From Glycomyces harbinensis (GTDB lineage: Bacteria; Actinomycetota; Actinomycetes; Mycobacteriales; Micromonosporaceae): a DNA stretch of 64,000 bases. The notes under the pieces were generated by a model. It saw only the letters and a list, made by a program, of their open reading frames with translations. It was not told the DNA's origin and ran no database searches. The translations under genes were made by a program, and so were the position numbers. Shown piece by piece: positions 8,407-18,527 of this stretch; the stretch's first letter is position 1, and each line of letters begins with the position of its first letter. The stretch is taken from positions 434,001 to 498,000 of the forward strand of contig NZ_FNAD01000001.1 in NCBI RefSeq assembly GCF_900101745.1, in the 5' to 3' direction.

Positions 8407-10473
8407 ATGCAAGGCGTCAAGAGACGAACCCGCCGCTGGACAGTGCTGGCGGTGACGGCGGTCGCCACCCTGGCGGCGGGCCTGGGCATTCTCGCGCCCT
8501 CCGCCGCCTACGCGGACGAGGGCTGCAAGGTGGACTACAAGGTCGCCAGCCAGTGGGGCGGCGGCTTCACCGGCGACGTGAAGATCACCAACCTCGGCTC
8601 GGCCGTCAACGGCTGGACCCTGGTCTGGAACTTCCCGAACGGCCAGCGCATCTCCCAGGCCTGGAACGCGACCACCACGAACGTGGGCGACCAGGTCACC
8701 GCGAAGAGCATGAGCTACAACGGCTCGATCGCGAGCAACGGCTCGGTCTCCTTCGGCTTCAACGGCTCCTGGTCGGGCACCAACGCCGTCCCGACCACCT
8801 TCACGCTCAACGGCACCGTCTGCACCGGCGGCGTCGTCGACCCCACCACCGAGCCCACGACCACCCCGCCGCCGACCGGCGGCATCAGCGCGATGGAGAC
8901 CGTCGCGGCGATGGAGCCGGGCTGGAACCTCGGCAACTCCCTCGACGCGGTCGGCGCCGACGAGACCGCCTGGGGCAACCCGCGCATCACGCAGTCGCTG
9001 ATCCAGAACGTGGCTGATCAGGGCTTCAACAGCATCCGCATCCCCGTCACGTGGGACAACCACCAGTCCAAGTCGGGCGACTACGCCGTCGAGGACGCCT
9101 ACCTCGACCGCGTCGAAGAGGTCGTCGGCTGGGCGCTCGACGCCGACCTGTACGTCCTCATCAACATCCACCACGACTCGTGGATCTGGATGGCGGACAT
9201 GAACACCAACCGCACGGTCGTGGAGGCCCGCTACGAGGCGATCTGGAACGAGCTCGCCGACCGCTTCCGCGACGCCCCGCCGGAGCTGCTGTTCGAGAGC
9301 GTGAACGAGCCGCAGTTCAACAATGTGGACGACGCGACCGCCGAGGCCCTCCTGGAGGACCTCAACGTCTCCTTCCACGAGATCGTGCGCGGCTCCGGCG
9401 GCGGCAACGCGACCCGCGTGCTCGTCCTGCCGACGCTGCACACCAGCGCCGACCAGGCCCACCTCGACGCGCTGAGCGCGACGATCGACTCGCTGAACGA
9501 CCCGAACCTGGCCGCCACGGTCCACTACTACGGCTTCTGGCCCTTCAGCGTGAACATCGCGGGCTACACGAAGTTCAACGCCGAGGTCCAGGCCGACATC
9601 GAGGGGTACTTCGACCGCGCCTACGACGAGTTCGTCGCCAACGACATCCCGGTCATCGTCGGCGAGTGGGGCCTGCTGGGCTTCGACGCCCACACCGGCA
9701 CCGTCGAGCAGGGCGAGAAGCTGAAGTTCTTCGAGTACGTGGGCCACTACGCGAGCCAGAAGGGCCTGACGCTCCAGCTGTGGGACAACGGCCAGCACTT
9801 CGACCGGACCGGCTTCCAGTGGAAGGACCCGGAGCTGTTCTCGATGCTCCAGGCCAGCTGGTCGAGCCGGTCGGGCACGGCGTCGACCGACCAGGTGTAC
9901 GTGGCGAAGACCGCCGCCGTCGCCGACGTGTCGCTCCAGCTCAACCTCAACGGCACCACGTTCCAGAACCTGCGGCTGGGGTCGACCAACCTCGTCCAGG
10001 GCACCGACTACACGATCTCGGGCTCGACGCTCACGATCAAGGCGAGCAGGCTGACCGCGCTGCTGGGCGACCGCAACTACGGGGTCAAGGCCAACCTCCA
10101 GGCGGTGTTCTCGCAAGGGGCGCCGTGGCGGATCAGCGTCATCTCCTACGACCAGCCCACGATGTCGGCCGCGTCGGGCGCCTCGGGCACCTTCGCGATC
10201 CCGACCCAGTTCAAGGGCGACCAGCTGGCGACCATGGAGGCGAAGTACGCCGACGGCACCCCGGCCGGCCCGCAGAACTGGACCTCCTACAAGGAGTTCG
10301 CGCGGGCCTTCAGCCCCGACTACACCGCCGGCACGGTCAGCCTGCCGACGGCGTTCTGGGCCGAGGTCAACGACGGCCAGAAGGTCACGCTCACGTTCCA
10401 CTTCTGGAGCGGGAAGACCGTGACCTACTACGTCACCGAGTCCGGCGGCAACGTCACCGGCTCGCTGACCTGA
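8407..10473 (+). CDS. Modular endoglucanase: CBM2-GH5-X2-CBM46
   Basis: The 688-residue protein starts at ATG 8407 behind AGAAGGAG. Order: Sec signal (1-36, ending AAYA), CBM2 (about 38-140), Thr/Pro linker (TTEPTTTPPPT), GH5 catalytic barrel (about 160-475) with acid/base Glu301 in SVNEPQF and nucleophile Glu420 in GEWG, an X2/Ig-like module (about 495-590) and a C-terminal module like CBM46 of Bacillus Cel5B. GH5 enzymes with this tail degrade cellulose, beta-1,3-1,4-glucan or xyloglucan; the MEPGWNLGNSLDAVG start of the barrel suits subfamily 4. The protein is secreted. Every catalytic residue is present. Confidence 0.93.
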   Translation: MQGVKRRTRRWTVLAVTAVATLAAGLGILAPSAAYADEGCKVDYKVASQWGGGFTGDVKITNLGSAVNGWTLVWNFPNGQRISQAWNATTTNVGDQVTAKSMSYNGSIASNGSVSFGFNGSWSGTNAVPTTFTLNGTVCTGGVVDPTTEPTTTPPPTGGISAMETVAAMEPGWNLGNSLDAVGADETAWGNPRITQSLIQNVADQGFNSIRIPVTWDNHQSKSGDYAVEDAYLDRVEEVVGWALDADLYVLINIHHDSWIWMADMNTNRTVVEARYEAIWNELADRFRDAPPELLFESVNEPQFNNVDDATAEALLEDLNVSFHEIVRGSGGGNATRVLVLPTLHTSADQAHLDALSATIDSLNDPNLAATVHYYGFWPFSVNIAGYTKFNAEVQADIEGYFDRAYDEFVANDIPVIVGEWGLLGFDAHTGTVEQGEKLKFFEYVGHYASQKGLTLQLWDNGQHFDRTGFQWKDPELFSMLQASWSSRSGTASTDQVYVAKTAAVADVSLQLNLNGTTFQNLRLGSTNLVQGTDYTISGSTLTIKASRLTALLGDRNYGVKANLQAVFSQGAPWRISVISYDQPTMSAASGASGTFAIPTQFKGDQLATMEAKYADGTPAGPQNWTSYKEFARAFSPDYTAGTVSLPTAFWAEVNDGQKVTLTFHFWSGKTVTYYVTESGGNVTGSLT

Positions 10474-10490
10474 CCGAGTCCCCGCTGAAA

Positions 10491-10523
10491 GGGCGGCCCC
10501 GGCGCGTCGCGCCGGGGCCGCCC
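10491..10523 (+). terminator. Cellulase terminator hairpin
   Basis: Fifteen-base arms GGGCGGCCCCGGCGC and GCGCCGGGGCCGCCC are separated by GTC, eighteen bases past the cellulase stop. No T tract follows. Confidence 0.75.
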
Positions 10524-10616
10524 CGTCTCCTGGCTTCTGCGACGGCAACGCCATTCGTACGACAGCGATCGAAGTATGATCATGGTCGAACTTCCACTCG
10601 AGAACGGATGGCTCCC

Positions 10617-11609
10617 ATGGCGAAGACAGTGCGGTTCCACGAGTACGGCGGCCCCGAGGTCCTCACGGTCGAGGACGTCCCGGTCGGCGAGCCGGGCCCG
10701 GGGGAGGTGCTGGTGCGCATCGAGGCCGTCGGCCTCAACCGCGCCGAGGCGCTCTACCGCGCCGGGCACTACATCGAGAAGGCCCGGGCGTTCCCGGCCG
10801 GGCTCGGCGCCGAGGCGGCCGGGACCGTGGAGGCGCTGGGGGAGGGCGTCACCGGTCTCACCGAAGGCCAGTCCGTCAGCGTCATCCCCTCGTTCTCGCA
10901 GAACGACTACGCCGTCTACGCCGAGCGGGCCGTGGTCCCGGCCTCGGCGGTCCTGGACCGGCCCGAGGGCGTCGACGCCGTCACCGGCGCGGCCGTGTGG
11001 ATGCCGTACCTCACCGCCTACGGCGCGCTCGTCCAGGTCGGCGGGATGCGCCCCGGCGACACCGCGGTCCTGACCGCCGCCTCCAGCTCGGTCGGCCTGG
11101 CCGCGATCCAGATCGCCAACCGCCTCGGCGCCGTCCCGATCGCCGTCACCCGCACCTCCGCCAAGAAGGACGCGCTCCTGGAAGCCGGTGCGGCCCATGT
11201 GATCGCGAGCGAGGAAGTCGACCTCGCCGAGGCCGTCCTCGACCTGACCGGCGGACGCGGCGCCCGGTTCGCCTTCGACGCCGTCGCCGGCCCCGGCGTC
11301 GCCGACCTGGTCCGCGCCAGCGCCCCCGGCGCCACGGTGTTCCTGTACGGGTCGCTGTCGGGCAAACCGACCCCGTTCCCGCTCTTCGAGCTCGGGATGC
11401 CCGCGGTGAGCATGCGGACGTTCCTGGTCCACGAGACCACGCGCTCGCCCCGGCGCCTGCGCGAGGCCGAGGCCTTCATCGCCTCGGGGCTGCGTTCGGG
11501 CGCCTTCACCCCCAAGGTCGACCGCACCTTCGCGCTCGACGACATCGCCGAGGCCCACCGCTACCTGGAGCGGGGGAACCAGATCGGGAAGATCGTCGCC
11601 ACCGTCTGA
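10617..11609 (+). CDS. Zinc-independent MDR quinone oxidoreductase
   Basis: This 330-residue member of the medium-chain dehydrogenase/reductase superfamily begins MAKTVRFHEYGGPEVL, typical of NADPH:quinone reductases; an ATG nine bases upstream (10608) is an equal alternative. The nucleotide-binding loop is AASSSVGLAAIQIA and no structural-zinc cysteine cluster is present, as in the QOR branch. It would reduce quinones or enones with NADPH in the cytoplasm. The stop codon directly abuts the stop of the convergent LacI gene, with CTGATCAG shared across the junction, so the pair has no separate terminator. Confidence 0.85.
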   Translation: MAKTVRFHEYGGPEVLTVEDVPVGEPGPGEVLVRIEAVGLNRAEALYRAGHYIEKARAFPAGLGAEAAGTVEALGEGVTGLTEGQSVSVIPSFSQNDYAVYAERAVVPASAVLDRPEGVDAVTGAAVWMPYLTAYGALVQVGGMRPGDTAVLTAASSSVGLAAIQIANRLGAVPIAVTRTSAKKDALLEAGAAHVIASEEVDLAEAVLDLTGGRGARFAFDAVAGPGVADLVRASAPGATVFLYGSLSGKPTPFPLFELGMPAVSMRTFLVHETTRSPRRLREAEAFIASGLRSGAFTPKVDRTFALDDIAEAHRYLERGNQIGKIVATV

Positions 11610-12611
11610 TCAGCGCGTGGACTCGCGCGCGGCCACGGTGAAGGGCGCGGTGTGCTCCTCGGGGCCCCGCGCGGGGTCCTCCAGGCGGGCGGCGATGAGC
11701 GCGACCGCCTTCTCGGCCATCCAGCGGTGGTCGGGCGCGACGCTCGACAGCGACGGGGTGAGGTAGGCGGAGGCGGGGATGTCGTCGAAGCCGATCACGC
11801 GCACGTCCTCGGGGCAGCGCAGGCCCACGTCGGCCAGGCCCCGCAGCACGCCGTGCGCGACCGTGTCGGTGACCGCGACGATCCCGTCGAAGTCCACGCC
11901 GGCCTTGCGCAGGTCGTGGACGGCGCTCCGGCCGTCCTCCATGCTCATGCCCGACAGGTGCACGAGTGCGGGGTCGGCCCGAAGCCCTGCCGCCTCCAGC
12001 GCCTCGGCGTAGCCCCGGTGGCGCCTGGAGGCCGCGTGGACGCCGTCGAGGGACCAGCCGGTGACCGCGGCGATCCTGCGGCACCCGCGTTCGATCAGGT
12101 GCTCGGTGGCCGCCCGCGTGCCCGCCTCGTTGGCCATCCCGACGTGGTCGATGCTCGCCCCGAAGTCCCTCTCGCCGAGCATGACCAGCGGGAAGTCGCC
12201 CCAGGTGGTGCTGCTCTCGTGGTCGCGCGGGTCCAGCGCCACCGCACTGAGGATGAGCCCGTCGAACTGGAGCTTGTGCGACTGCGCGATCGCGTCGGCC
12301 TCGCCCTCGGCGGCAGCGCCGGTCTGCTCGATCGCGACATGGAACCCGCGCGCCTTCGCCGCCGTGATCACGTGCCCGGCGAGCATCCCGAAATAAGGCT
12401 GGTCGATGCCGGGCACGGCGAGGCCGATGACGCCGGTGCGCCCGGCCTTGAGCGTGCGGGCGTTGACGTTGAGCCGGTAGCCCGACCGCTGGATCGCATC
12501 GAGGACGCGCTGTCGCACGGGCTCTGAGACCCCGGGGCGGCCGTTGACCACGTTGGACACGGTCATCTTGGAGACCCCGGCCAGCCGCGCCACGTCGCTC
12601 ATCGTCACCAT
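11610..12611 (-). CDS. LacI-family repressor
   Basis: The 333-residue protein has the LacI helix-turn-helix and hinge at the N-terminus (DVARLAGVSKMTVSNVV, then NVNARTLKAGRTGVIGL) and a periplasmic-binding-protein-like sugar sensor domain ending in the usual VIGFDDIPAS and APDHRWM segments. It follows the GH51 arabinofuranosidase gene in the same direction after 156 bases, which makes control of that gene the simplest proposal; a LacI-type half-site pair lies in the GH51 promoter (14326-14337). Two direct copies of ACCACCGGT (12636-12644, 12655-12663) precede its own start. Confidence 0.9.
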   Translation of the reverse strand: MVTMSDVARLAGVSKMTVSNVVNGRPGVSEPVRQRVLDAIQRSGYRLNVNARTLKAGRTGVIGLAVPGIDQPYFGMLAGHVITAAKARGFHVAIEQTGAAAEGEADAIAQSHKLQFDGLILSAVALDPRDHESSTTWGDFPLVMLGERDFGASIDHVGMANEAGTRAATEHLIERGCRRIAAVTGWSLDGVHAASRRHRGYAEALEAAGLRADPALVHLSGMSMEDGRSAVHDLRKAGVDFDGIVAVTDTVAHGVLRGLADVGLRCPEDVRVIGFDDIPASAYLTPSLSSVAPDHRWMAEKAVALIAARLEDPARGPEEHTAPFTVAARESTR

Positions 12612-12767
12612 GTCTCGTCCTGTCCTTCCGCTGCGACCACCGGTCTATGCTCCCACCACCGGTTCGGGCCCGCCACGGCCGTTCACGACGGCCGCGGCGG
12701 GAGTGCCGGGCCGGCCCCTGCGGCGCCCGCGACGAGCGGGTCCACAAGGGGCCGGGCCGGCTCCGCT

Positions 12768-14297
<1,530 letters not shown>

Positions 14298-14325
14298 GGG
14301 TGCCTTCCTGCGGCGACGAGAGATG

Positions 14326-14376
14326 TTTATCGGTAAAGCGGCTTCACTCTACCCGGCTCCCGGCCCTCCCTGTCAA
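14326..14376 (-). promoter_or_regulatory. GH51 promoter with LacI-type operator
   Basis: On the minus strand TTGACA (14376-14371) and TAGAGT (14351-14346) are spaced 19 bp. Twelve bases TTTATCGGTAAA (14326-14337) form a TTTA/TAAA inverted repeat with a central CG, the hallmark of LacI-family sites. The site spans the predicted transcription start. Confidence 0.65.
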
Positions 14377-14414
14377 GTACCGACCCCCACCCGCGCCCGT
14401 GGGCGAGCGCATCA

Positions 14415-14444
14415 GGAGGGGCCGGCGCCTCGCCGCGCCCCTCC
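14415..14444 (-). terminator. Kup terminator hairpin
   Basis: GGAGGGGC-CGGCG pairs with CGCCG-GCCCCTCC (one bulged C) around a CCT loop, about 20 bases beyond the kup stop in the direction of transcription. Confidence 0.65.
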
Positions 14445-14462
14445 CCGAACACCGGCGAGCCG

Positions 14463-16436
14463 CTACACCTCGATGTGGGAGCCGACGATGACCGTGCGGT
14501 CGCGCGGCAGCTTGAAGTGCTCGGCCGCGTCCGCGGTGATGTGCGAGGTCGCGATGAACAGGTGCTTGCGCCACGCGGCCATCGTCGGCGCCCTGCCCAC
14601 CCGCAGTTGGATCGCCGAGAGGTAGTACACCGCCCGGTCCAGATCCAGCTCGCGGCCCTCGGACTGCTCCGGCTCCACCGCCCGCAGCGCGGTCGGCACG
14701 TCCGGCGTCTCCATGTACCCGAAGCGGGCCGTGACGTGGATGATCGCGTCCCGGTCGTGCACCAGGGCGTCCACGACGAGCCGCTCCTCATCGGGCACGC
14801 GCGGCACCGGCTGCGTCTCCACCGACAGGATCACGATCTGCGAGTGCCGCACGCACGTGTGCTCCAGGATCGACCGCAGCGCCAGCGGCGCGGTGTCCTT
14901 GCCCCGCCCCAGGAACACCGCCGTGCCCGGCACGCTCGCGGCCTTGCGCTTGCTCTCGCGCAGCCCGTCCACGAACGCCTGAAGGGGCCCCTCGCGGCGC
15001 TGGCGCTCCTCGGTGACGACCGCCCGGCCGTGCTGCCACGTCACCATCACCGTGAACGCGATGAGGCCGATGAGCAGCGGCAGCCACGCGCCGTGGACGA
15101 TCTTCGTCGAACTCGCCGCCAGGAACAACAGGTCGATGCCCAGCAGCAGGCCCCCGCCGAGCGCCAGGACCCACTTCGGCGTCCCCCACCGGATCCGGGC
15201 CACGTACAGGAACAGCAGCGACACGATCGTGATGGTCCCGATGACGGCCATCCCGTACGCGAACGCCAGCGCCTCCGAGGTGCGGAACGCGAACACCAGG
15301 ACCAGCACCGACGCCATGAGCAGCCAGTTGATCCACGGCACGTAGATCTGCCCGAAGTGCTGCGCCGAGGTGTGCGCGATGCGCAGCCGCGGCAGGTAGC
15401 CCAGCTCCGAGGCCTGCGCCGCGACCGAGAACGCGCCGCTGATGACCGCCTGCGCCGCGATCACCGTGGCCGCCGTGGCGAGCACGAGCAGCGGGATGCG
15501 CAGCAGCTCGGGCGCGAGCAGGAAGAACGAACCGGAGACGTTCGCGCTGTCCTCCAGGATCATCGCGCCCTGGCCCATGTAGTTGAGCAGGACCGAGGGG
15601 AAGACGATGAACAGCCAGGCGCGCGAGATCGGCTTGCGCCCGAAGTGGCCCATGTCGGCGTACAGCGCCTCGGCGCCGGTGAACGCCAGGACCACCGCCG
15701 CTAGGGCGAAGAACGCGATGCCGAAGTGGCCGAACACGAAGTCGATCGCGTACGTGGGGGACAGGGCCCGCAGGATGCCCGGGTTGCGGGCGATCCCGCC
15801 GATGCCCAGGACCGCCAGGGCGCCGAACCACACGCACATGATCGGCCCGAACCAGCCGCCGATGACCGCGGTGCCGCGCTTCTGCACGGCGAACAGCAGC
15901 ACGATGATCACGACCGTGGCCGGGATGATGACGGCCTCGAGGCCCGAGCTGACGGTCTTGACGCCCTCCACGGCCGACAGGACCGAGATCGCGGGCGTGA
16001 TCATGCTGTCGCCCAGGAACAGCGCGGCGCCGAAGATCCCGAGCGCGGCGAGCGTGAGCGCCGCCTTGCGCCCGCGCCCGACCGGGTGTCGGCGCACCAG
16101 CGTGATGAGGGCCATGATGCCGCCCTCGCCGTCGTTGTCGGCGCGCATCGCCAGGCCCACGTAGAAGACCGTCACGATGATCGTGACCGACCAGAAGATG
16201 AGCGACACGACTCCGTAGACGTTCGCGCTGTTGACCGGCACGGGGTGCGGGTCGCCGGGGTTGAAGATCGTCTGGAGCGCGTAGATGGGGCTGGTGCCGA
16301 TGTCGCCGAAGACGACACCGAGCGCTCCCACGACGAGGGCGAGTCGCACGGTGCCGCCGAGGCTCGGGCCTCGCGGGGTGTCGAGCGGCGGTTCCAGGCC
16401 CGGGGCGGGGGTGCCTGTATCGGTTTGAGCGGTCAC
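14463..16436 (-). CDS. kup: Kup-family potassium uptake transporter
   Basis: The 657-residue product starts at GTG 16436, supported by GGGAG upstream; a longer open frame continues upstream without a ribosome site. The first helix VVGALGVVFGDIGTSPIYA is the diagnostic Kup signature. About twelve membrane helices are followed by a cytosolic C-terminal domain of roughly 190 residues. Kup proteins import K+ with protons through the plasma membrane. The gene is divergent from a GNAT gene; three phased TCTTGAC repeats lie in the shared upstream region. Kup mRNAs of some actinobacteria carry c-di-AMP riboswitches, but I could not recognise one here. Confidence 0.94.
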   Translation of the reverse strand: MTAQTDTGTPAPGLEPPLDTPRGPSLGGTVRLALVVGALGVVFGDIGTSPIYALQTIFNPGDPHPVPVNSANVYGVVSLIFWSVTIIVTVFYVGLAMRADNDGEGGIMALITLVRRHPVGRGRKAALTLAALGIFGAALFLGDSMITPAISVLSAVEGVKTVSSGLEAVIIPATVVIIVLLFAVQKRGTAVIGGWFGPIMCVWFGALAVLGIGGIARNPGILRALSPTYAIDFVFGHFGIAFFALAAVVLAFTGAEALYADMGHFGRKPISRAWLFIVFPSVLLNYMGQGAMILEDSANVSGSFFLLAPELLRIPLLVLATAATVIAAQAVISGAFSVAAQASELGYLPRLRIAHTSAQHFGQIYVPWINWLLMASVLVLVFAFRTSEALAFAYGMAVIGTITIVSLLFLYVARIRWGTPKWVLALGGGLLLGIDLLFLAASSTKIVHGAWLPLLIGLIAFTVMVTWQHGRAVVTEERQRREGPLQAFVDGLRESKRKAASVPGTAVFLGRGKDTAPLALRSILEHTCVRHSQIVILSVETQPVPRVPDEERLVVDALVHDRDAIIHVTARFGYMETPDVPTALRAVEPEQSEGRELDLDRAVYYLSAIQLRVGRAPTMAAWRKHLFIATSHITADAAEHFKLPRDRTVIVGSHIEV

Positions 16437-16523
16437 GGGTGAGCTCCCTTCGGAGCCGGACCCTAACGTGCCCGAGGCGCGCGGGAAACACGCTGCGACC
16501 GGATCGGACATATCCATACGGCA

Positions 16524-16562
16524 TCTTGACGCCGCGGCCGCCGGTCTTGACGTTTTCTTGAC
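16524..16562. promoter_or_regulatory. Three phased TCTTGAC direct repeats upstream of kup
   Basis: TCTTGAC occurs at 16524-16530, 16545-16551 and 16556-16562, i.e. with 21- and 11-base periods that place all copies on one helix face. Eleven-base direct repeats are typical of OmpR/PhoB-family response-regulator sites. The regulator is unknown. Confidence 0.45.
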
Positions 16563-16642
16563 ACGCCGCCGACCCGCCACCCCTCCGGCCGGCCGGAGCG
16601 AACCCTCTTGCGGACCGCGACCCGGGGCCGCACACTGGCATC

Positions 16643-17155
16643 ATGCGCATCAGGGCCGTCACCATCGCCGACCTCCCGACCCTCCAGGACATCGAACGAG
16701 CGGCCGGCGAGTGCTTCCGCGGCATCGGCATGGCCGCGGTCGCCGACGACGAACCGCTCAGCATCAAAGAACTCGCCGACTACCGGCGCACCGGCCTCGC
16801 CTGGACCGCCGCCGACCCCGACGACGCGCCCGTGGCCTACCTGATCGCCGAACCGGTCGACGGCGCCCTCCACATCGAGCAGGTCTCCGTCCACCCCGAC
16901 TGGGCCCGCCGCCGCATCGGGCGCTCCCTCATCGAGCACGCGGCCGCCCGCGCCCACGGCCTCACCGCGCTGACCCTCACCACGTTCACCGAAGTGCCGT
17001 GGAACGCGCCCTACTACGCCCGCTGCGGCTTCGCGCCGATCCCCGAGCGCGACCTGACCCCGGGCCTGCGCAAGATCGTCGCCGAGGAGGCCGCCCACGG
17101 CCTCGACCGCTGGCCCCGCATCGCCATGCGCCGCTCCCTGCCCGAGCCGCACTAG
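16643..17155 (+). CDS. GNAT-family N-acetyltransferase
   Basis: The 170-residue protein shows the GNAT core: a beta-strand ending IEQVSVHPDWARRRIGRSLI, where RRRIG corresponds to the acetyl-CoA pyrophosphate-binding Q/RxxGxG/A loop, followed by NAPYYARCGF near the C-terminus. Substrate is unknown. The start codon lies six bases after a CACACT -10-like element, suggesting a leaderless transcript. It is divergent from kup. Confidence 0.85.
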   Translation: MRIRAVTIADLPTLQDIERAAGECFRGIGMAAVADDEPLSIKELADYRRTGLAWTAADPDDAPVAYLIAEPVDGALHIEQVSVHPDWARRRIGRSLIEHAAARAHGLTALTLTTFTEVPWNAPYYARCGFAPIPERDLTPGLRKIVAEEAAHGLDRWPRIAMRRSLPEPH

Positions 17156-17170
17156 CCGCCGCAGCGGACG

Positions 17171-17734
17171 CTATTCGGCGCCGCGCTGGCGGACGGCGAA
17201 GCCGGCCCTGCGGTTGAGGTCGCCGATCTGGCGGTCGAGCCATTCGATCTCGGTGAGGTTGGTGGACCGGTGGATCTGCATCAGGCCCTTGCGGAACGGC
17301 GAGTCGAGCAGTTCGGGCGGGATCGGCGCGCCGTGCTCGTCGAAGAACAGCTGTGTGGGCTGGTCGAGGAATTCGCGCCGGCGCGCGAGCACGAGCGCCT
17401 GCTCGCGCGGGTTCTCCAGGTGGTGGAGGAATGCGAGCAGCACGTACCACTTGTTGTCGTCGGTGATGAAGCCCTGTTCGGGGTCGCGCAGCCAGCGGCG
17501 CAGCTGGTCGGTGCCGGTCTGGGTGATCTCCAGCATGTGGCGCGGCGCGGCGACCGACCCGGGGGCGGTGCGCCGCGTGAGGCATTGGGCCTCTTCGAGT
17601 TTCTTGATCGTCGGGTAGAGGGTCCCGTCCGCGACGGGGCGGACGTGCCCGGCGAGGCTCGCGACCCGGTTCTTGAGGTCGTAGCCGTGCAGGGAGAAGT
17701 CCCGCAGGAATCCGAGTATGGCCATCTTCAGCAT
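17171..17734 (-). CDS. PadR-family transcriptional regulator
   Basis: The 187-residue protein has the PadR winged helix at the N-terminus (MAILGFLRDFSLHGYDLKNRV, GTLYPTIKKLEE) and a C-terminal Vir/PadR-C helical dimerisation domain. The start ATG lies six bases after a CATAAT -10 box, so its mRNA is probably leaderless. A palindrome (TATCT-ACA-AGATA) is located in the promoter spacer and suggests autorepression. No transporter gene, the usual PadR partner, is adjacent; its convergent neighbour is the GNAT gene. Confidence 0.9.
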   Translation of the reverse strand: MLKMAILGFLRDFSLHGYDLKNRVASLAGHVRPVADGTLYPTIKKLEEAQCLTRRTAPGSVAAPRHMLEITQTGTDQLRRWLRDPEQGFITDDNKWYVLLAFLHHLENPREQALVLARRREFLDQPTQLFFDEHGAPIPPELLDSPFRKGLMQIHRSTNLTEIEWLDRQIGDLNRRAGFAVRQRGAE

Positions 17735-17740
17735 GCGTCC

Positions 17741-17763
17741 ATTATGGCACTATCTACAAGATA
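17741..17763 (-). promoter_or_regulatory. PadR gene promoter and operator
   Basis: Minus-strand -10 CATAAT (17746-17741) is followed after six bases by the ATG. The inverted repeat TATCT-ACA-AGATA (17751-17763) lies immediately upstream of the -10, overlapped by GATATATC (17760-17767). Autoregulation is inferred. Confidence 0.55.
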
Positions 17764-17861
17764 TATCGACTCCGAGGCAGAAAGCCTCGTTGTCACCCAA
17801 CAAAATCAAGAACAAAAAGAACGAGCACGGGCTTCGCCCGAGCACTCACCAAAAGTGACGA

Positions 17862-17900
17862 GCCTCTGAGAACCCCTGGTCGGACGGGGTTCTCAGAGGC
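17862..17900. terminator. Long perfect terminator stem
   Basis: Fifteen-base arms GCCTCTGAGAACCCC and GGGGTTCTCAGAGGC surround a nine-base loop. It follows the tail-anchored protein gene (stop 17917). Two smaller hairpins (CGGGC-TTC-GCCCG at 17828-17840 and CGAGGC-N5-GCCTCG at 17773-17789) lie between it and the padR promoter. Confidence 0.8.
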
Positions 17901-17916
17901 CTGAGTCGAGTGGGGA

Positions 17917-18480
17917 CTAGAGGACGTCGAAGTACCAGAGGGCGAAGTAGGCCGCTCCTGCGATCAGGGCGATGAGGACCAGTAGGACGAGCCAGCCCGC
18001 CGCGGCCTCGAAGACGCCCGGGCGGCCCGCGTCGCCGGTCGCCGCGGCGACCGGCTCCCACACGGCCTCGTCGATGATGCGCATCGGGGCGAGGACCTTC
18101 GCCGGCGGGTACCAGGCCCGCGACTGGGTCTGGGCGGCGGTGCGGTTGGCCGGCTGCAGCCTGCCGCGCCGGTTGTACGCGAACAGGGCCACCTCGGAGT
18201 CGTCGGCGAGGGCCGCCACCTGGGCGCTGACGGGCATCGTGGCGTACAGGCGCCGCTTGCGGTCGGGGGAGCCGGTGCCGACGATCATCGGAATGTCCTC
18301 GGCCGTGACCTCCAGTCCCGGGGACTTGACGGCCGCGACCGTCCGCGTCGACTCCACGGTCGCCTCCCACTGCGGGCTGGGCAGGGTCTCGCCCTCGACC
18401 TTGTCGAGGTGCCGCAGGTGCGCCTGGACGAGACTCAGGAGCGCATAGGTCTGCGGGGGCACGTCCGACGGCATGTTCAT
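17917..18480 (-). CDS. C-terminally membrane-anchored protein, unknown function
   Basis: The 187-residue product is soluble in its first 150 residues and ends in one strongly hydrophobic helix (GWLVLLVLIALIAGAAYFALW) with only three residues beyond it, so it is probably tail-anchored facing the cytoplasm. No recognised domain or catalytic motif is seen. ATG 18480 is preferred; ATG 18474 is also in frame. It follows the MurA-like gene by 47 bases in the same direction and may be co-transcribed with it. A role at the envelope is only inferred from that. Confidence 0.6.
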   Translation of the reverse strand: MNMPSDVPPQTYALLSLVQAHLRHLDKVEGETLPSPQWEATVESTRTVAAVKSPGLEVTAEDIPMIVGTGSPDRKRRLYATMPVSAQVAALADDSEVALFAYNRRGRLQPANRTAAQTQSRAWYPPAKVLAPMRIIDEAVWEPVAAATGDAGRPGVFEAAAGWLVLLVLIALIAGAAYFALWYFDVL

Positions 18481-18527
18481 GAGTGGAAGTGTCACATACG
18501 GTTGCCGGTGGTGCGAGTGTCGACTGC

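Noticed and set aside
10576..11073. Alternative plus-strand frame within the quinone reductase gene
   Set aside because: Ser/Arg/Pro-rich translation; the MAKTVRFHEYGG frame matches the reductase family throughout.
16437..16642. Possible c-di-AMP (ydaO-type) riboswitch before kup
   Set aside because: Known for kup in some actinobacteria, but the conserved riboswitch core could not be identified by eye; a covariance-model search would decide.
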